Positions 5,758 to 14,070 of a stretch of 33,241 nucleotides of DNA are shown here, one piece after another. Below the pieces are notes generated by a model that did no database searches, was not told where the DNA came from, and saw nothing but the letters and a program-made list of their open reading frames with translations. The first letter of the stretch is position 1; the number at the start of each line of letters is the position of its first letter. A program made the position numbers and the translations under genes. The DNA lies in assembly GCF_016862195.1 (NCBI RefSeq), contig NZ_BOMM01000092.1:1-33241 (forward strand), read 5' to 3'. This DNA comes from Paractinoplanes ferrugineus (lineage in GTDB: Bacteria; Actinomycetota; Actinomycetes; Mycobacteriales; Micromonosporaceae).

Positions 5758-8700
5758 CCGCGAAGCGTCTCCGCGGGCGCGAATCCCGACACCGCCTCGG
5801 CGAACCGGGCCAGCGCCTCCGGAAACCGGTCCGCCGCCACCGGCAGCGGGTCCCCCCATGCTCCGTCGACGAACGCCTCGGCCAGCAGCCGGCAGGCCGA
5901 GGCCGGGTCGGCCACGGCGGCCAGGGCGATCTGGGCGCGGGCGCGGTCCTCGGGCCGCTCGATGGCCGCCACCGCCCGGGTGGCGTCGGCGATCAGCTCG
6001 TGCGTTAGGGCGGCTCCGCCGATGTCGCCGGCCAGCGGGATGAGCGACGTCAGGGTGCGGGCGCGCAGGCCGGGAAGCTCGATCGACGGCACGAGCCTCC
6101 TCACCTCGGTGGCGAGCCGGCGCGCGTGAAGCCGTCGGCCGGCGGCGAGGAACGCCCGCAGGAGGGCGTTCAGGGTGACGACCCGCGCGCCGGGGTCGCC
6201 GGCCGACCGAGCCACCCGTTCGGCCCGCTCGATGTCACCGGCCGCCACGGCGGCGCCGATGAGCCGATCGATCGCCTGCAGGCTCTGGCCCGCGCCGGCC
6301 ATCGAGGTGGCCAGCCGCTCGGCCCGGTCGGCCTCACCGGCCTCGACCAGCGGCGCAATGAGCGCCACGGTGGCCTGTGCCCGCCATCCCTCGGAGGTGA
6401 TCGCCGCGGTGATCCGCTCGGCCCAGCCGTGGTCGCCGACGGCGCCGGCCACGGCCCGGACCAGCGCCGTCAGCGCTTCGGCCCGGCGAGCCGGGAAGGG
6501 GATGGTCCCGGCCACCTGCTCGGCCTCGGCGGCCAGCGCGCGGGCGTGGTCGAGATCGCCCGCGGCGGCAACCGCCTCGGCCAGGCGGCTCTGCGCCTCG
6601 GCCCGGCGCGCCGGGTCGGTGACCGACCGGGCGTCCCGCTCGGCCTCGGTCGCGAGGATGCGCGCCCGCTCGGCGTCACCCTGGCCGGCGAACTCACCGA
6701 CCAGCCCGATGAGAGCCTCCGCCCGGCGACCGGGTTGGCTGATGTCGCGGGCCGTCTGCTCGGCCCAGCCCGGCAGCCCGATGGCTGCCGCTCCGCGGGC
6801 GATGGCGGCGAGGGCGCGTCCCTGATGGCCGGGATAGCCGATGCCCAGGGCTATCTGCTCGGCCCGGTCGAGGTCCCCGGTGGCGCAGGCGGCCTCGGTG
6901 ACCACGGCCAGCGCCCGCGCCCGCAGCTCCGGCTCGGTGATCGCGGCGGCGAGACGTTCGGCCCGGTCCACGTCGCCTGTCGCACACACCGCACCGATCA
7001 GGCTGACCCTCTCCGCGGCCTGCTGGGCGGCCGGGACGGTCGACCGGGCGGCCTGCTCGGCAGCGACGGCCAGCGTCCGGGCGCGGTCGTGGTCGCCGCC
7101 CTCGCCGGCCGTCCGGGCCAGCGCGGCCAGCACTTCCGCCCGGGCGGCGGGGACGGCGACGGCGGCGGCGATCCGATCGGCGTGCCCGGTGCGACCGTCG
7201 CGCGCCGCCGCCGTGGCGACCACGATCAGCGCGCGTATCCGGGCGTCGGTGAAGGTGATCGACAGAGCGGTGCGCTCCGCCCGCTCAAGATCACCTCCGC
7301 CGGCGGCTACCTCGGTCAGCCACGTCAGCGCCTCGCCCAGCCGTGCGGGGCTGGTGATCGTCCGGGCAAGGGTCTCGGCGGTGTCGAGATCACCGGTGCC
7401 GGCGATGGCCTTGGCAATCATGGCCAGACCCCGTTCCCGGTCCGATCGGTCGCCGACGGTGGCGGCGACCCGCATCGCGTATTCGACATCGGTCGCGAGG
7501 CAGGCGGCGTCGATGAGGCGCCCCTGGATCCAGTTGACGGAGTCGGGCCGGGCCATGGAGGCGGCCGCCTGCTCGGCGTCGTAGGCGTACGTTCGCATGT
7601 CGTTGCCGGTCGTCGCGGCGATCGAGGCCAGCTCGGTGAGCCGGAAGGCTCGCGCCTCCGGATCGGCGAGGAACAGCAGCTCCTGTTGGGCCTGGCCGAG
7701 ATGGACCGGGACGCGGCCGGGCCGGCCGGCGATCACGGCGATAGTGGCCGCCTCGATCCACGCGTCGGCACAGATGATCGGGTGATGGCGGGACCGGGCC
7801 ACCTGCTCCGCCTCCGCGACGAGCCGGTCCGCCGGGCCGTGGTCGCCAGCGGCGGCCGCGGAGCCGGCAACGGCGGCCAGGGCCTGGGTCCGCCTGGGAT
7901 CGGTGAGATGGTCGAGGGCGATCCGCTCGGCGCGGTCGTGATCGCCGGCTTCGGCGGCGAGGCGGGCAAGGGTGAGGAACGCCACGCCCCGTCGGGTCCC
8001 GTCCGGAATCGACTGAACGATCTTCTCGGCCCCGTCCCACGCGCCGGCGCCGGCCGCCGCCTCGGCCGTATCGGCGAGCGTCATATCCCGGGTGATCGGG
8101 AAGAGGATGGACCAGGCGACCTCCTCGGCCCGGTCGACGCGGCCCTGCCCGGCGGCGGTGACCGCCAGAAGCGCCAGCGCCTTCATTCGCCTGCTCGCGT
8201 CGATGATCCCGTCGGTCAGGGCGTCGGCCCGCACCCCGTTGCCGAGCGTCTCCCAGACCGCGGGAAGATCGACCGGGATCTTGCTGTTTCGTCTCGCGAG
8301 CTGGGCGCGTCGATGCGACAGGAGCGCGAGGTCACCGAGGACCGACGGTGCACAGCGGTCCAGCAGCTCGGTCTGGGCCGTCCCGATCTCGGCGAGGGCG
8401 GCGGCGTCGCCACCGGTGACGGCTAGCAGCCGATCGTGGCGGGCCTCGTCGGTCGCGAGCAGGACCAGGCGCCGGGCGTCGTGGTGGGTGGCCAGCAGAC
8501 GGGGGTAACCGGTCAGCAGATAGTCCGGGGTGTGCGCGGGCCAGGCGGGAGCGCCGTTCCGGAAACCGTCGGCCCATCGATGCAGCCGGTCCTCGTGGCG
8601 CGCGATGGCGGCGTCTCCGAGGTAGGCACGGGCCGCGGTCTGCAGCTCCTCGTGGCCGAGCAGGTAAACGTCGTGCCCGGCGGTGAGGATGCTCGAGCGG

Positions 8701-9851
8701 CGGTCGAAGGTGCGGCCGGGCGCGGTGTGCAGCACCTCCTCGACCTCCAGGAGCCCGGCATCGGTCAGCGCGCAGAGGTCCCGGCCGGTGAGACCACCGC
8801 GGGCGGCGGTGACCAGACCGAGGACGTCCCGTTCCAGGGTCGTCCCGGACATCAGGCGCTTGAGCTCGGCCTTGCCGAGTCGTTGCAGGTCGCGGGCGTG
8901 TGGCGAGGCCGGCAGGAGGCGCACGATGCCGGGGTCGCGCAGCGGATGCCAGTCGGGCACGTCGTCGGGGACCGGTGGGTTGGGGCGGCCCGCCACGAGG
9001 ACGCGCATGCCGGACGGTGGGCGGGACGGCAGCAGGCCGGCGATGCTGCGGGCCGTCTCCCCGGTGGTGACCCCGCGGTCCTCGTCCAGGCCGTCGACGA
9101 CGAGCACCAGGCGGCCGCCGACGTCGGCCCGGTTGCGGGCGGCCTGGGCGAACAGGTCGAGCAGGGCCGCGTCGCGGGTGGACTCCGTCAGACCGTCCGG
9201 CTCCTGCTGGCCCAACAACTGGCACAGCTGCTTCGTGACGACCTCGGTGAACGCTTCCCGGGTGTCCTGACCGGCCAGTCGTGCGGTGATGAAGAACGCC
9301 ACCATCCACAGGCGGCCGCCGAACTCGGTTGGCGGCGCGGCGACGAACGTGGACAGCAGCGCCGTCTTCCCGGCCCACGGCCCGGCCTGCCACCAGGCGT
9401 ACGCGGCGGCGCCGTCCCCGGAGCAGAAGGCGGCGAGCTCGGCGAGCTCCGCCGCGCGCCCGAACAGCTCCGGCGGAGCCACCTGCTGCCGCAGCTGTTC
9501 CAGGTAGACCGACCGGGGCAGTACACCGGCGGCAGGGCGGGGCCGTCGCGTACGACGGGCCTCGCCGCACAGCCGCACCAACTCACCGGGCCGCTCGGCG
9601 CTGCGCCCCGAATCCCGCGAGCGGGCCCGCCCGTCGAGGAACGCGACCACGAAGAGCAGCGCTCGCTCGTTGGCCAGGCTGGGGATCGCGGTGCCGCGGA
9701 ACCACTCGCTGAGGGTGGCGTCCTTGAGTTTCAGGGGCTCCGGCTGGTGTGCGGCCTGACGGCAGATGGTGGCCAGGTCGGGGCGGCCGGCGGCGGCGTA
9801 CAGCGCACGCAGCCGTTTCCAGAACTCCTCGGCCGGGGACGGCTGCACCAT
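5754..9851 (-). CDS. NACHT/STAND ATPase with N-terminal HTH-like domain and long repeat region
   Basis: From the ATG at 9851 the protein has 1365 residues. Residues 4-75 (FWKRLRALYAAAGRPDLATI, LKDATLSEWFRGTAIPS) resemble the helix-turn-helix-like domain that heads many actinobacterial STAND proteins. The NTPase follows: Walker A GPWAGKTAL at about 157-165, Walker B LVLVVDGLDED at about 248-258, the latter with the DGLDE form typical of NACHT domains. A winged-helix-like stretch (GLTGRDLCALTDAGLLEVEE) comes next. From about residue 550 to 1350 the chain consists of about 25 to 30 degenerate helical repeats of the form A-GDLDRAExxA-xI-xPxxRAxAL, a sensor-like superhelix. STAND proteins act as switches in regulation, immunity and cell death. 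Earlier in-frame codons to 10037 reach into the IS end and are not counted. The gene stands alone; its promoter region is bounded by the IS element at 10047. Confidence 0.85.
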   Translation of the reverse strand: MVQPSPAEEFWKRLRALYAAAGRPDLATICRQAAHQPEPLKLKDATLSEWFRGTAIPSLANERALLFVVAFLDGRARSRDSGRSAERPGELVRLCGEARRTRRPRPAAGVLPRSVYLEQLRQQVAPPELFGRAAELAELAAFCSGDGAAAYAWWQAGPWAGKTALLSTFVAAPPTEFGGRLWMVAFFITARLAGQDTREAFTEVVTKQLCQLLGQQEPDGLTESTRDAALLDLFAQAARNRADVGGRLVLVVDGLDEDRGVTTGETARSIAGLLPSRPPSGMRVLVAGRPNPPVPDDVPDWHPLRDPGIVRLLPASPHARDLQRLGKAELKRLMSGTTLERDVLGLVTAARGGLTGRDLCALTDAGLLEVEEVLHTAPGRTFDRRSSILTAGHDVYLLGHEELQTAARAYLGDAAIARHEDRLHRWADGFRNGAPAWPAHTPDYLLTGYPRLLATHHDARRLVLLATDEARHDRLLAVTGGDAAALAEIGTAQTELLDRCAPSVLGDLALLSHRRAQLARRNSKIPVDLPAVWETLGNGVRADALTDGIIDASRRMKALALLAVTAAGQGRVDRAEEVAWSILFPITRDMTLADTAEAAAGAGAWDGAEKIVQSIPDGTRRGVAFLTLARLAAEAGDHDRAERIALDHLTDPRRTQALAAVAGSAAAAGDHGPADRLVAEAEQVARSRHHPIICADAWIEAATIAVIAGRPGRVPVHLGQAQQELLFLADPEARAFRLTELASIAATTGNDMRTYAYDAEQAAASMARPDSVNWIQGRLIDAACLATDVEYAMRVAATVGDRSDRERGLAMIAKAIAGTGDLDTAETLARTITSPARLGEALTWLTEVAAGGGDLERAERTALSITFTDARIRALIVVATAAARDGRTGHADRIAAAVAVPAARAEVLAALARTAGEGGDHDRARTLAVAAEQAARSTVPAAQQAAERVSLIGAVCATGDVDRAERLAAAITEPELRARALAVVTEAACATGDLDRAEQIALGIGYPGHQGRALAAIARGAAAIGLPGWAEQTARDISQPGRRAEALIGLVGEFAGQGDAERARILATEAERDARSVTDPARRAEAQSRLAEAVAAAGDLDHARALAAEAEQVAGTIPFPARRAEALTALVRAVAGAVGDHGWAERITAAITSEGWRAQATVALIAPLVEAGEADRAERLATSMAGAGQSLQAIDRLIGAAVAAGDIERAERVARSAGDPGARVVTLNALLRAFLAAGRRLHARRLATEVRRLVPSIELPGLRARTLTSLIPLAGDIGGAALTHELIADATRAVAAIERPEDRARAQIALAAVADPASACRLLAEAFVDGAWGDPLPVAADRFPEALARFAEAVSGFAPAETLRG

Positions 9852-10046
9852 TGCACAGTAACGTCCGGACGCGACACCCACCAGGGAGCGCCTCACCCGG
9901 GCAGGCGCAGGCCGAAACCGTGCACGGCGGGGCGAGGACGCACCGCGAACATGATCATCCACAGTCGACCACGCCCGGCGATTGTGGTCGACTTCAACCC
10001 GCGGCTTCACCAACTTCGTGACAGAGCCATTTTTCAACGTTCACTA

Positions 10047-10937
10047 AGGGATGTCTCGTAACTCGATGACGGCTGTAGGGCCTAGCGGTGGTTTCTCGGG
10101 TTCAGCCGGCCAGGGCGATGTTGTGAAGGTGGGCGATTCCGGCGGCGGTGACGGCGAGGGTGCGGCCGGCGCGGCGGTAGTCGCGCAGGATTTTGTAGGT
10201 CTTGAGCCGGGCCAGGGTGTGTTCGACACGGGCGCGGATTTGCGGTGTCCGGTGTTGTAGTCCTGTTTCCAGGCGGGTAGTTCGCTGCCGTCGCGGGGTT
10301 TGCGGTACGGGATGATCACCTCGGGGTTGCCGCGGTAGCCGCCGTCGGCCATCACCTCCCGTCCCGCGAGTTTTTGCTCGATACCGCTGGTGCGGTAGAC
10401 GATGGTGTCGTTGCGGTTGCCGGGCTGCGGGTCGCCCAGGGCGATGACCAGGCAGGTGTTCGCGTCGATCGCGACTTGCAGGTTCGCCGAGTACCGGTAG
10501 TTCTTGCTCTGCGCGGCAAGTCGATGATCCCGGGTCGGGATCAGGGTGCCGTCGACGATCGCGACCTGGCCTTTCGGGCGGCGGCGTACCGGTGCGAGGG
10601 TGAGCAGCGGACCGAGGGTGTCGATCACGCGGTGGGCGGCGGAGTGCGAGACTCCGAACAGCGGGCCGATCTGGCGCATGGTCAGGTTGGTGCGCCAGTA
10701 CACGGCCACCAGCAGGACCCGATCCGGCAGGGTCAGCGCCCACTGCCGTCCTGGCCGGCCGTCGGCGATCGTGTCACCGCCACGGCGGGCGACCACCCGT
10801 ACGAGGCGGTGGAACTGGGCCGGGCGTAGCCCGGTGAACGGGTGGATCAACTCCGTACGAGCAGCCGAGAACACCTGCACCCGAACATGATCAACCACCG
10901 TCCGAACCAGACGACCACCGGGTTACGAGACATCCCT
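10047..10937 (-). mobile_element. Complete IS5-family element with perfect terminal inverted repeats
   Basis: The 16-bp ends AGGGATGTCTCGTAAC (10047-10062) and GTTACGAGACATCCCT (10922-10937) are perfect inverted repeats. Immediately outside each is TA (10045-10046 and 10938-10939), consistent with a 2-bp TA target duplication as in the IS427 group of IS5. Removing the element and one TA restores the palindrome CACTAGTG, so the apparent symmetry continues five bases outside the ends on both sides. The element is 891 bp and carries one transposase gene on the minus strand. It sits 196 bp upstream of the NACHT gene start. Confidence 0.85.
10102..10898 (-). pseudogene. IS5-family (IS427-like) transposase, frameshifted before the catalytic Glu
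   Basis: The frame from the ATG at 10898 reads through an N-terminal helix-turn-helix (LTMRQIGPLFGVSHSAAHRV), the first Asp (AIVDGTLIPTRDH), NLQVAIDANTCLVIALGDPQ and the second Asp (EVMADGGYRG). At about 10239 (AAATCC on the coding strand) one base appears to be missing. The next frame then gives the family ending RARVEHTLARLKTYKILRDY and GIAHLHNIALAG, stopping at 10102. The conserved Glu of the DDE triad lies in ARVEHTL, after the shift, so the unshifted 284-residue product, which runs into the inverted repeat, lacks it. The site is near the C-terminus, not at the usual ORFA/ORFB position for programmed frameshifting in IS5 relatives, so a mutation or sequence error is more likely. Confidence 0.8.
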
Positions 10938-11053
10938 TAGTGACCTGCGTTTTGGTCGCAATTTCGGGGCTCTGGCGCAGAAAGTGTGATCGATCTTGTG
11001 GTCTTCGCCTCTCCGTATCGGTGCCATCAGGCCGGTCTGGCTAGCCTGAATCG

Positions 11054-11491
11054 GTGTCCGACCTGACGTGGAGCGGCCGGCGCGGCGCGCATGCGGTCTA
11101 TCCGGGAACCTTCGATCCCTTCACGGCCGGGCATGCGAATGTCGTGGACCGGGTGCGGCGCTTGTTCGATCGAGTCACCGTGCTTGTGGCGGTGAACGGG
11201 GATAAGCAGCCTGCTGCGACGCTGGAGCAGCGATTGGAGGCCCTGCGCTGCTTGCTCCCGACCGACTGGAGCAATGTGGCAGTAGCGGCGTGGGCGGGGC
11301 TGACAGCCGGGTTCTGTCATGCGTACCGGTCCGGTGTCATCGTCCGCGGCGTTCGGAACCTCACCGATCTCCGGCAGGAGTCTCAGCTGGCGGCGATGAA
11401 CGAGGGCATGGGTATCTCCACGTTGTTGATCCCGGCGCGTCCTGAATTGGCGACGGTGTCCTCCACGGCGATGCGTGCCCTTCGCGCCTGA
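11054..11491 (+). CDS. CoaD-like nucleotidylyltransferase, C-terminus missing
   Basis: A GTG at 11054 starts a 145-residue protein that follows pantetheine-phosphate adenylyltransferase closely: HAVYPGTFDPFTAGHANVVD (the T/H-x-G-H nucleotide-binding motif), VTVLVAVNGDKQP, VIVRGVRNLTDLRQESQLAA and MNEGMGISTLLIP. The final family motif (S-S-S/T) appears as VSSTAMRALRA, after which about 20 to 25 residues expected in CoaD are missing. The stop lies only a few bases from the end of the ISL3 remnant, so the insertion may have cut the gene. The family transfers AMP from ATP to 4'-phosphopantetheine in coenzyme A synthesis. A housekeeping coaD is likely elsewhere; this copy may serve another nucleotidyl transfer or be inactive. 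A ribosome site is not obvious. Confidence 0.65.
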   Translation: MSDLTWSGRRGAHAVYPGTFDPFTAGHANVVDRVRRLFDRVTVLVAVNGDKQPAATLEQRLEALRCLLPTDWSNVAVAAWAGLTAGFCHAYRSGVIVRGVRNLTDLRQESQLAAMNEGMGISTLLIPARPELATVSSTAMRALRA

Positions 11492-11497
11492 TAAGGC

Positions 11498-12017
11498 TCA
11501 CCTGGTCAAGAGCACGCGCTTGCGGAGCAGATCGAAGCCGGCTCGACCGTACATCTGTCGTTTGAGCATCTTGATGCGGTTGACGTTGCCTTCGACCGGT
11601 CCGGAGCTGAACGGCAGGCTCAGGCCAGCCGTGACCGCGGCGAGGTCGGTGGTCAGACCGGTAGCGAAGCGACTGATGCCGGCAATGCTGCCTCCTCGGC
11701 TGCGGTGATCCACGCGGTGAGACGTTCGCCGTGCAGATTGGTCATCATGTCGGCGAAGGAACGGACCAGCTCGACAGCGGATTGCAGCTCTGGGCAACGT
11801 GCCAGGATCTGCTGGAACTGCTCGGTGTCGCGGTCTCGCAATCGATTAGCACGGTGCCGTAGTGATGACCACGCTTGATTGTGAAGTCATCAACTCCCAG
11901 CACAGCGATGTCACCGACGGGCGGATCAGGCAATGCACGCACCCCGCCCGGCCGGAGCGATGCTGGGTGATGTCCGCGACGCATGGCTGGCCGCTTCTCC
12001 CGCCGCGACAACACCAT
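11498..12017 (-). pseudogene. ISL3-family transposase remnant with internal deletion
   Basis: Three frames on the minus strand carry ISL3 signatures in the right order: DPPVGDIAVLGVDDFTIKRG then HHYGTVLID (about 11840-11960), RLRDRDTEQFQQILARCPEL and AVELVRSFADMMTNLHGERL (about 11700-11845), and DLAAVTAGLSLPFSS then GPVEGNVNRIKMLKRQMYGR and AGFDLLRKRVLL (to 11498). The first Asp (VDD) and the final Glu (VEG) survive, but the middle of the DDE domain is gone: the sequence jumps directly from TVLID to RLRDRDTEQ, so a large internal deletion is evident. There is also a frame change near 11660-11700. The N-terminal zinc-binding part is absent. The element is inactive and fills the space between the CoaD-like gene and the PilZ gene. 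Confidence 0.8.
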
Positions 12018-12026
12018 CTCAGCACG

Positions 12027-12713
12027 CTACGCGGCAGGGAAACTGGTCGGGATGTCGGCGGTCGCCGCAGCCGGCCGGTGCAGGAAACCGAACAGCAGTC
12101 CGAGAGCACTGCCACTCGGATCCAGGAATTGCAACCGTACGTCCCCGGGTTCGGTGCCCGAACCAGCTACCAGGCAGCCCAGACGGGCAACCCGTTCACC
12201 GAGGATCAGATCGATGGAAACCTGCTCTCCGAACACGAAGAGCGGATCATCAGACGTATGTTTGGCGATAGCTTCAACTGCTACGAGGATTCGCGCGCCG
12301 CCCAGTGACAGGTCCTTCGTGTGTCCCCAGAGCGGGCGTCCGGAGACGTTCGTGATCTCGGCTGGCACCCGTAGATCGGTACGGACGCTGCCTCGTCGCT
12401 CAACACCTGCCTTCGAACGCTCGATACGCACGTACAGGCCGGGCTGCTCGCCCTCCGGTACCGCTACCACCACGGCCTCGGCAAAGCTGCCTCGACGGTT
12501 CTGCGTCCACTGCATCTGCACGGGGGTGCCCACCGGGACCCTCAAGGCGCTGCGGCCGATACGGGCCAGGTCGTCGGTATGCCGGCTCACTTGCGATGTG
12601 TATGCCGGGCCGCCCCGAAAGGACACGTAGACCTTGTCTGCGTTCCATGGCATGGGCTCTTCCTGAACCACGTCGCCGCCGAGCGGTACAGGTTCTTGAT
12701 AGGTCGTTGTCAC
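12027..12713 (-). CDS. PilZ-domain protein (YcgR-like), c-di-GMP receptor
   Basis: The start is a GTG at 12713 preceded by CTGGAGTAAC, giving 228 residues. The N-terminal half (about residues 20-100) resembles the YcgR-type beta domain. The PilZ domain follows with both c-di-GMP-binding motifs: R-G-S-V-R at 107-111 inside ERRGSVRTDLRVPAEI, and D-x-S-x-x-G at 134-139 (DLSLGG). It extends to about residue 205 (VRLQFLDPSG). Proteins of this build bind c-di-GMP and in motile bacteria act on the flagellar motor. The last residues (ADIPTSFPAA) may have been altered by the adjacent ISL3 remnant, though the domain itself is complete. No other motility gene is intact in the window; a chemoreceptor scrap lies at 22027-22305. 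Confidence 0.85.
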   Translation of the reverse strand: MTTTYQEPVPLGGDVVQEEPMPWNADKVYVSFRGGPAYTSQVSRHTDDLARIGRSALRVPVGTPVQMQWTQNRRGSFAEAVVVAVPEGEQPGLYVRIERSKAGVERRGSVRTDLRVPAEITNVSGRPLWGHTKDLSLGGARILVAVEAIAKHTSDDPLFVFGEQVSIDLILGERVARLGCLVAGSGTEPGDVRLQFLDPSGSALGLLFGFLHRPAAATADIPTSFPAA

Positions 12714-12761
12714 CGTTACTCCAGTGGTTGATCAACCGGGTGCTGACGCGTCTCATCCTTC

Positions 12762-12785
12762 AGTCGGCACATGTGGCGGCGTTGA
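12762..12785 (-). promoter_or_regulatory. Possible FliA-type promoter for the PilZ gene
   Basis: On the minus strand TCAA (12785-12782) and GCCGACT (12768-12762) are separated by 13 bases and lie about 50 bases before the GTG. This faintly resembles motility sigma factor promoters (TCAA/TAAA then GCCGA), whose usual spacing is somewhat longer. It is offered only because the gene is of a motility type. Confidence 0.2.
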
Positions 12786-12961
12786 AAGTGTTCTGGGTAT
12801 TCACCACACCGAACTCAACGGTCTGACATTTCCTCTGCCACTACCGATTCATACTCGCGGGTATGCCGACTGGAAGTGCAGCCGCCGGATGATCGCCGCC
12901 GCGATGGCCTGCCAGGCCATCGGTGTGATCACCGCAGGCGACCATCAGCGCGCGTCGCGGT

Positions 12962-13621
12962 TCACGCCCCTGCTGCGCGGCGTCTACCCCCAATACCGGG
13001 CCGGCCAAGCTCCGTCCGTCCGCGGGCCGATGAGCCTGTCGCCTCCCCCGCCATGCCAGGTGCTGCAATCCATCGACGCGCACCTGCCCGTGACCGAGCG
13101 GCTGCGCTACCGCACCTGCACCGCCACACCCAACCCGCCGGCGGAGAACTCCGCCGCCGACCGCGGACCTGGCGGTGTTCCAGAGCGACGACGAGATCTT
13201 CGCGGGCGCGGGCGACCCGCGACCGGATGGTGCCGACCGGGCAGCCACACACCTGGGCCGCCTCGGTGTACGACAGACCTGCGACCTGGGTGAGGAGGAA
13301 GGCCTCCCGGCGGTCATCGGCGAGGTCGCTGATCAACTGGGTCAGCGCATGCCGGACGTGGTCGGCGGCGACCCGGCGGGCAATCACGAACAGCCAGGTA
13401 CGCACGGAGGATTCGCCCTTGAACGCCGGCAGGGCGCGCATGACCCGCAGGTAGGTTTCCTGCGTCAGATCCTCAACCTCGGCGGGCGCGCACAGCGGGG
13501 CAAGGAACCGCGCGATGTCACCCTGGGTCAGCCGGATGAGGTCGGTCAGGGCGTCGCGGTCACCGCGGGCTGCGGCACGGGCCAGACCGGCGAGGGCCTC
13601 GGTCACCTCAGGAGCACTCAC
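12962..13621 (-). CDS. ECF sigma factor with shortened linker
   Basis: From the GTG at 13621 the protein shows region 2 at about residues 20-90 (VEDLTQETYLRVMRALPAF, SSVRTWLFVIARRVAADHVR) and region 4 at about 100-150 (DDRREAFLLTQVAGLSYTEA, AQVCGCPVGTIRSRVARARE), in the style of the SigC-like ECF group. ECF factors normally have a linker of 30 or more residues between the two domains. Here only about ten residues (HALTQLISDL) separate them. Beyond residue 150 the sequence turns Arg/Gly/Ala-rich without family character up to the stop at 12962, so the true C-terminus may have been lost too. I see no anti-sigma gene next to it. No clear ribosome site precedes the start, so a leaderless message is possible. 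DNA from 12786 to 12961 has no gene that I can support. Confidence 0.7.
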   Translation of the reverse strand: MSAPEVTEALAGLARAAARGDRDALTDLIRLTQGDIARFLAPLCAPAEVEDLTQETYLRVMRALPAFKGESSVRTWLFVIARRVAADHVRHALTQLISDLADDRREAFLLTQVAGLSYTEAAQVCGCPVGTIRSRVARAREDLVVALEHRQVRGRRRSSPPAGWVWRCRCGSAAARSRAGARRWIAAPGMAGEATGSSARGRTELGRPGIGGRRRAAGA

Positions 13622-13669
13622 GGTGGGTAGTACGGAGGCGGGGCCTCATCGTTCATCACGATCCCCTTC

Positions 13670-13703
13670 ATGGTGAACGTAGATATGTTGGCTGGTTCAC
13701 CAT
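13670..13703. repeat. 9-bp inverted repeat upstream of the sigma factor gene
   Basis: ATGGTGAAC (13670-13678) and GTTCACCAT (13695-13703) are exact inverted repeats 16 bases apart. They lie about 50 bases upstream of the ECF sigma gene start and could be an operator of a dimeric repressor or an inverted promoter element. Confidence 0.4.
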
Positions 13704-14070
13704 CTCCGTGGCGGCGGCGTCATCCGCCAGCGTTCGGTGCGGGCCTGACCTTGCCGACGGTCGGCTGGCCGATGGCACAGCGGCTGGCGATCCTCGGCCA
13801 CGACGAGGTTCGGCGGTAGCGATGGTCGGCGCGGGGTCTCACCGCGTACCGTGCCGGTCCTGCAGGTGGGTCCGGCTCCCACACCCGGTTCGCGGGAACT
13901 GCCGGGGGCGTTCCGGCGACTCATGGACAGGGGGCAGAGCGCCCGATGCCGTGGCGTGAAGCGGGCGCACCTTGGCCTGCGGGCCACTTTCGTCCGTCCG
14001 GCGGACACGGTGAGCTTGACGTTGCGCGGAGCGGACGTGAACGGCGTCCGCCGGTGGCGCTGGAGGTTTC
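13704..14070. other. Leader region of the uptake operon, no gene supported
   Basis: About 370 bases between the inverted repeat and the DJ-1 gene. Short open frames exist on both strands, but none looks like a known family or has a good start site. I looked for a cobalamin riboswitch because of the operon downstream and did not find the B12-box pattern. The promoter of the operon should lie here. Confidence 0.5.

Noticed and set aside
9852..10037. 62-residue N-terminal extension of the NACHT protein
   Set aside because: It has no family character and starts at the edge of the IS element; related proteins begin close to the FWKRLR region, so the ATG at 9851 is preferred.
6126..10061. Very long plus-strand open frames opposite the NACHT gene
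   Set aside because: They mirror its GC-rich codons, have Gly/Arg/Ala-rich composition with no family resemblance, and the minus strand carries clear NACHT motifs.
13704..14070. Cobalamin riboswitch before the uptake operon
   Set aside because: Expected from the FecB/BtuF-type transporter, but no B12-box or other conserved element could be found by eye.
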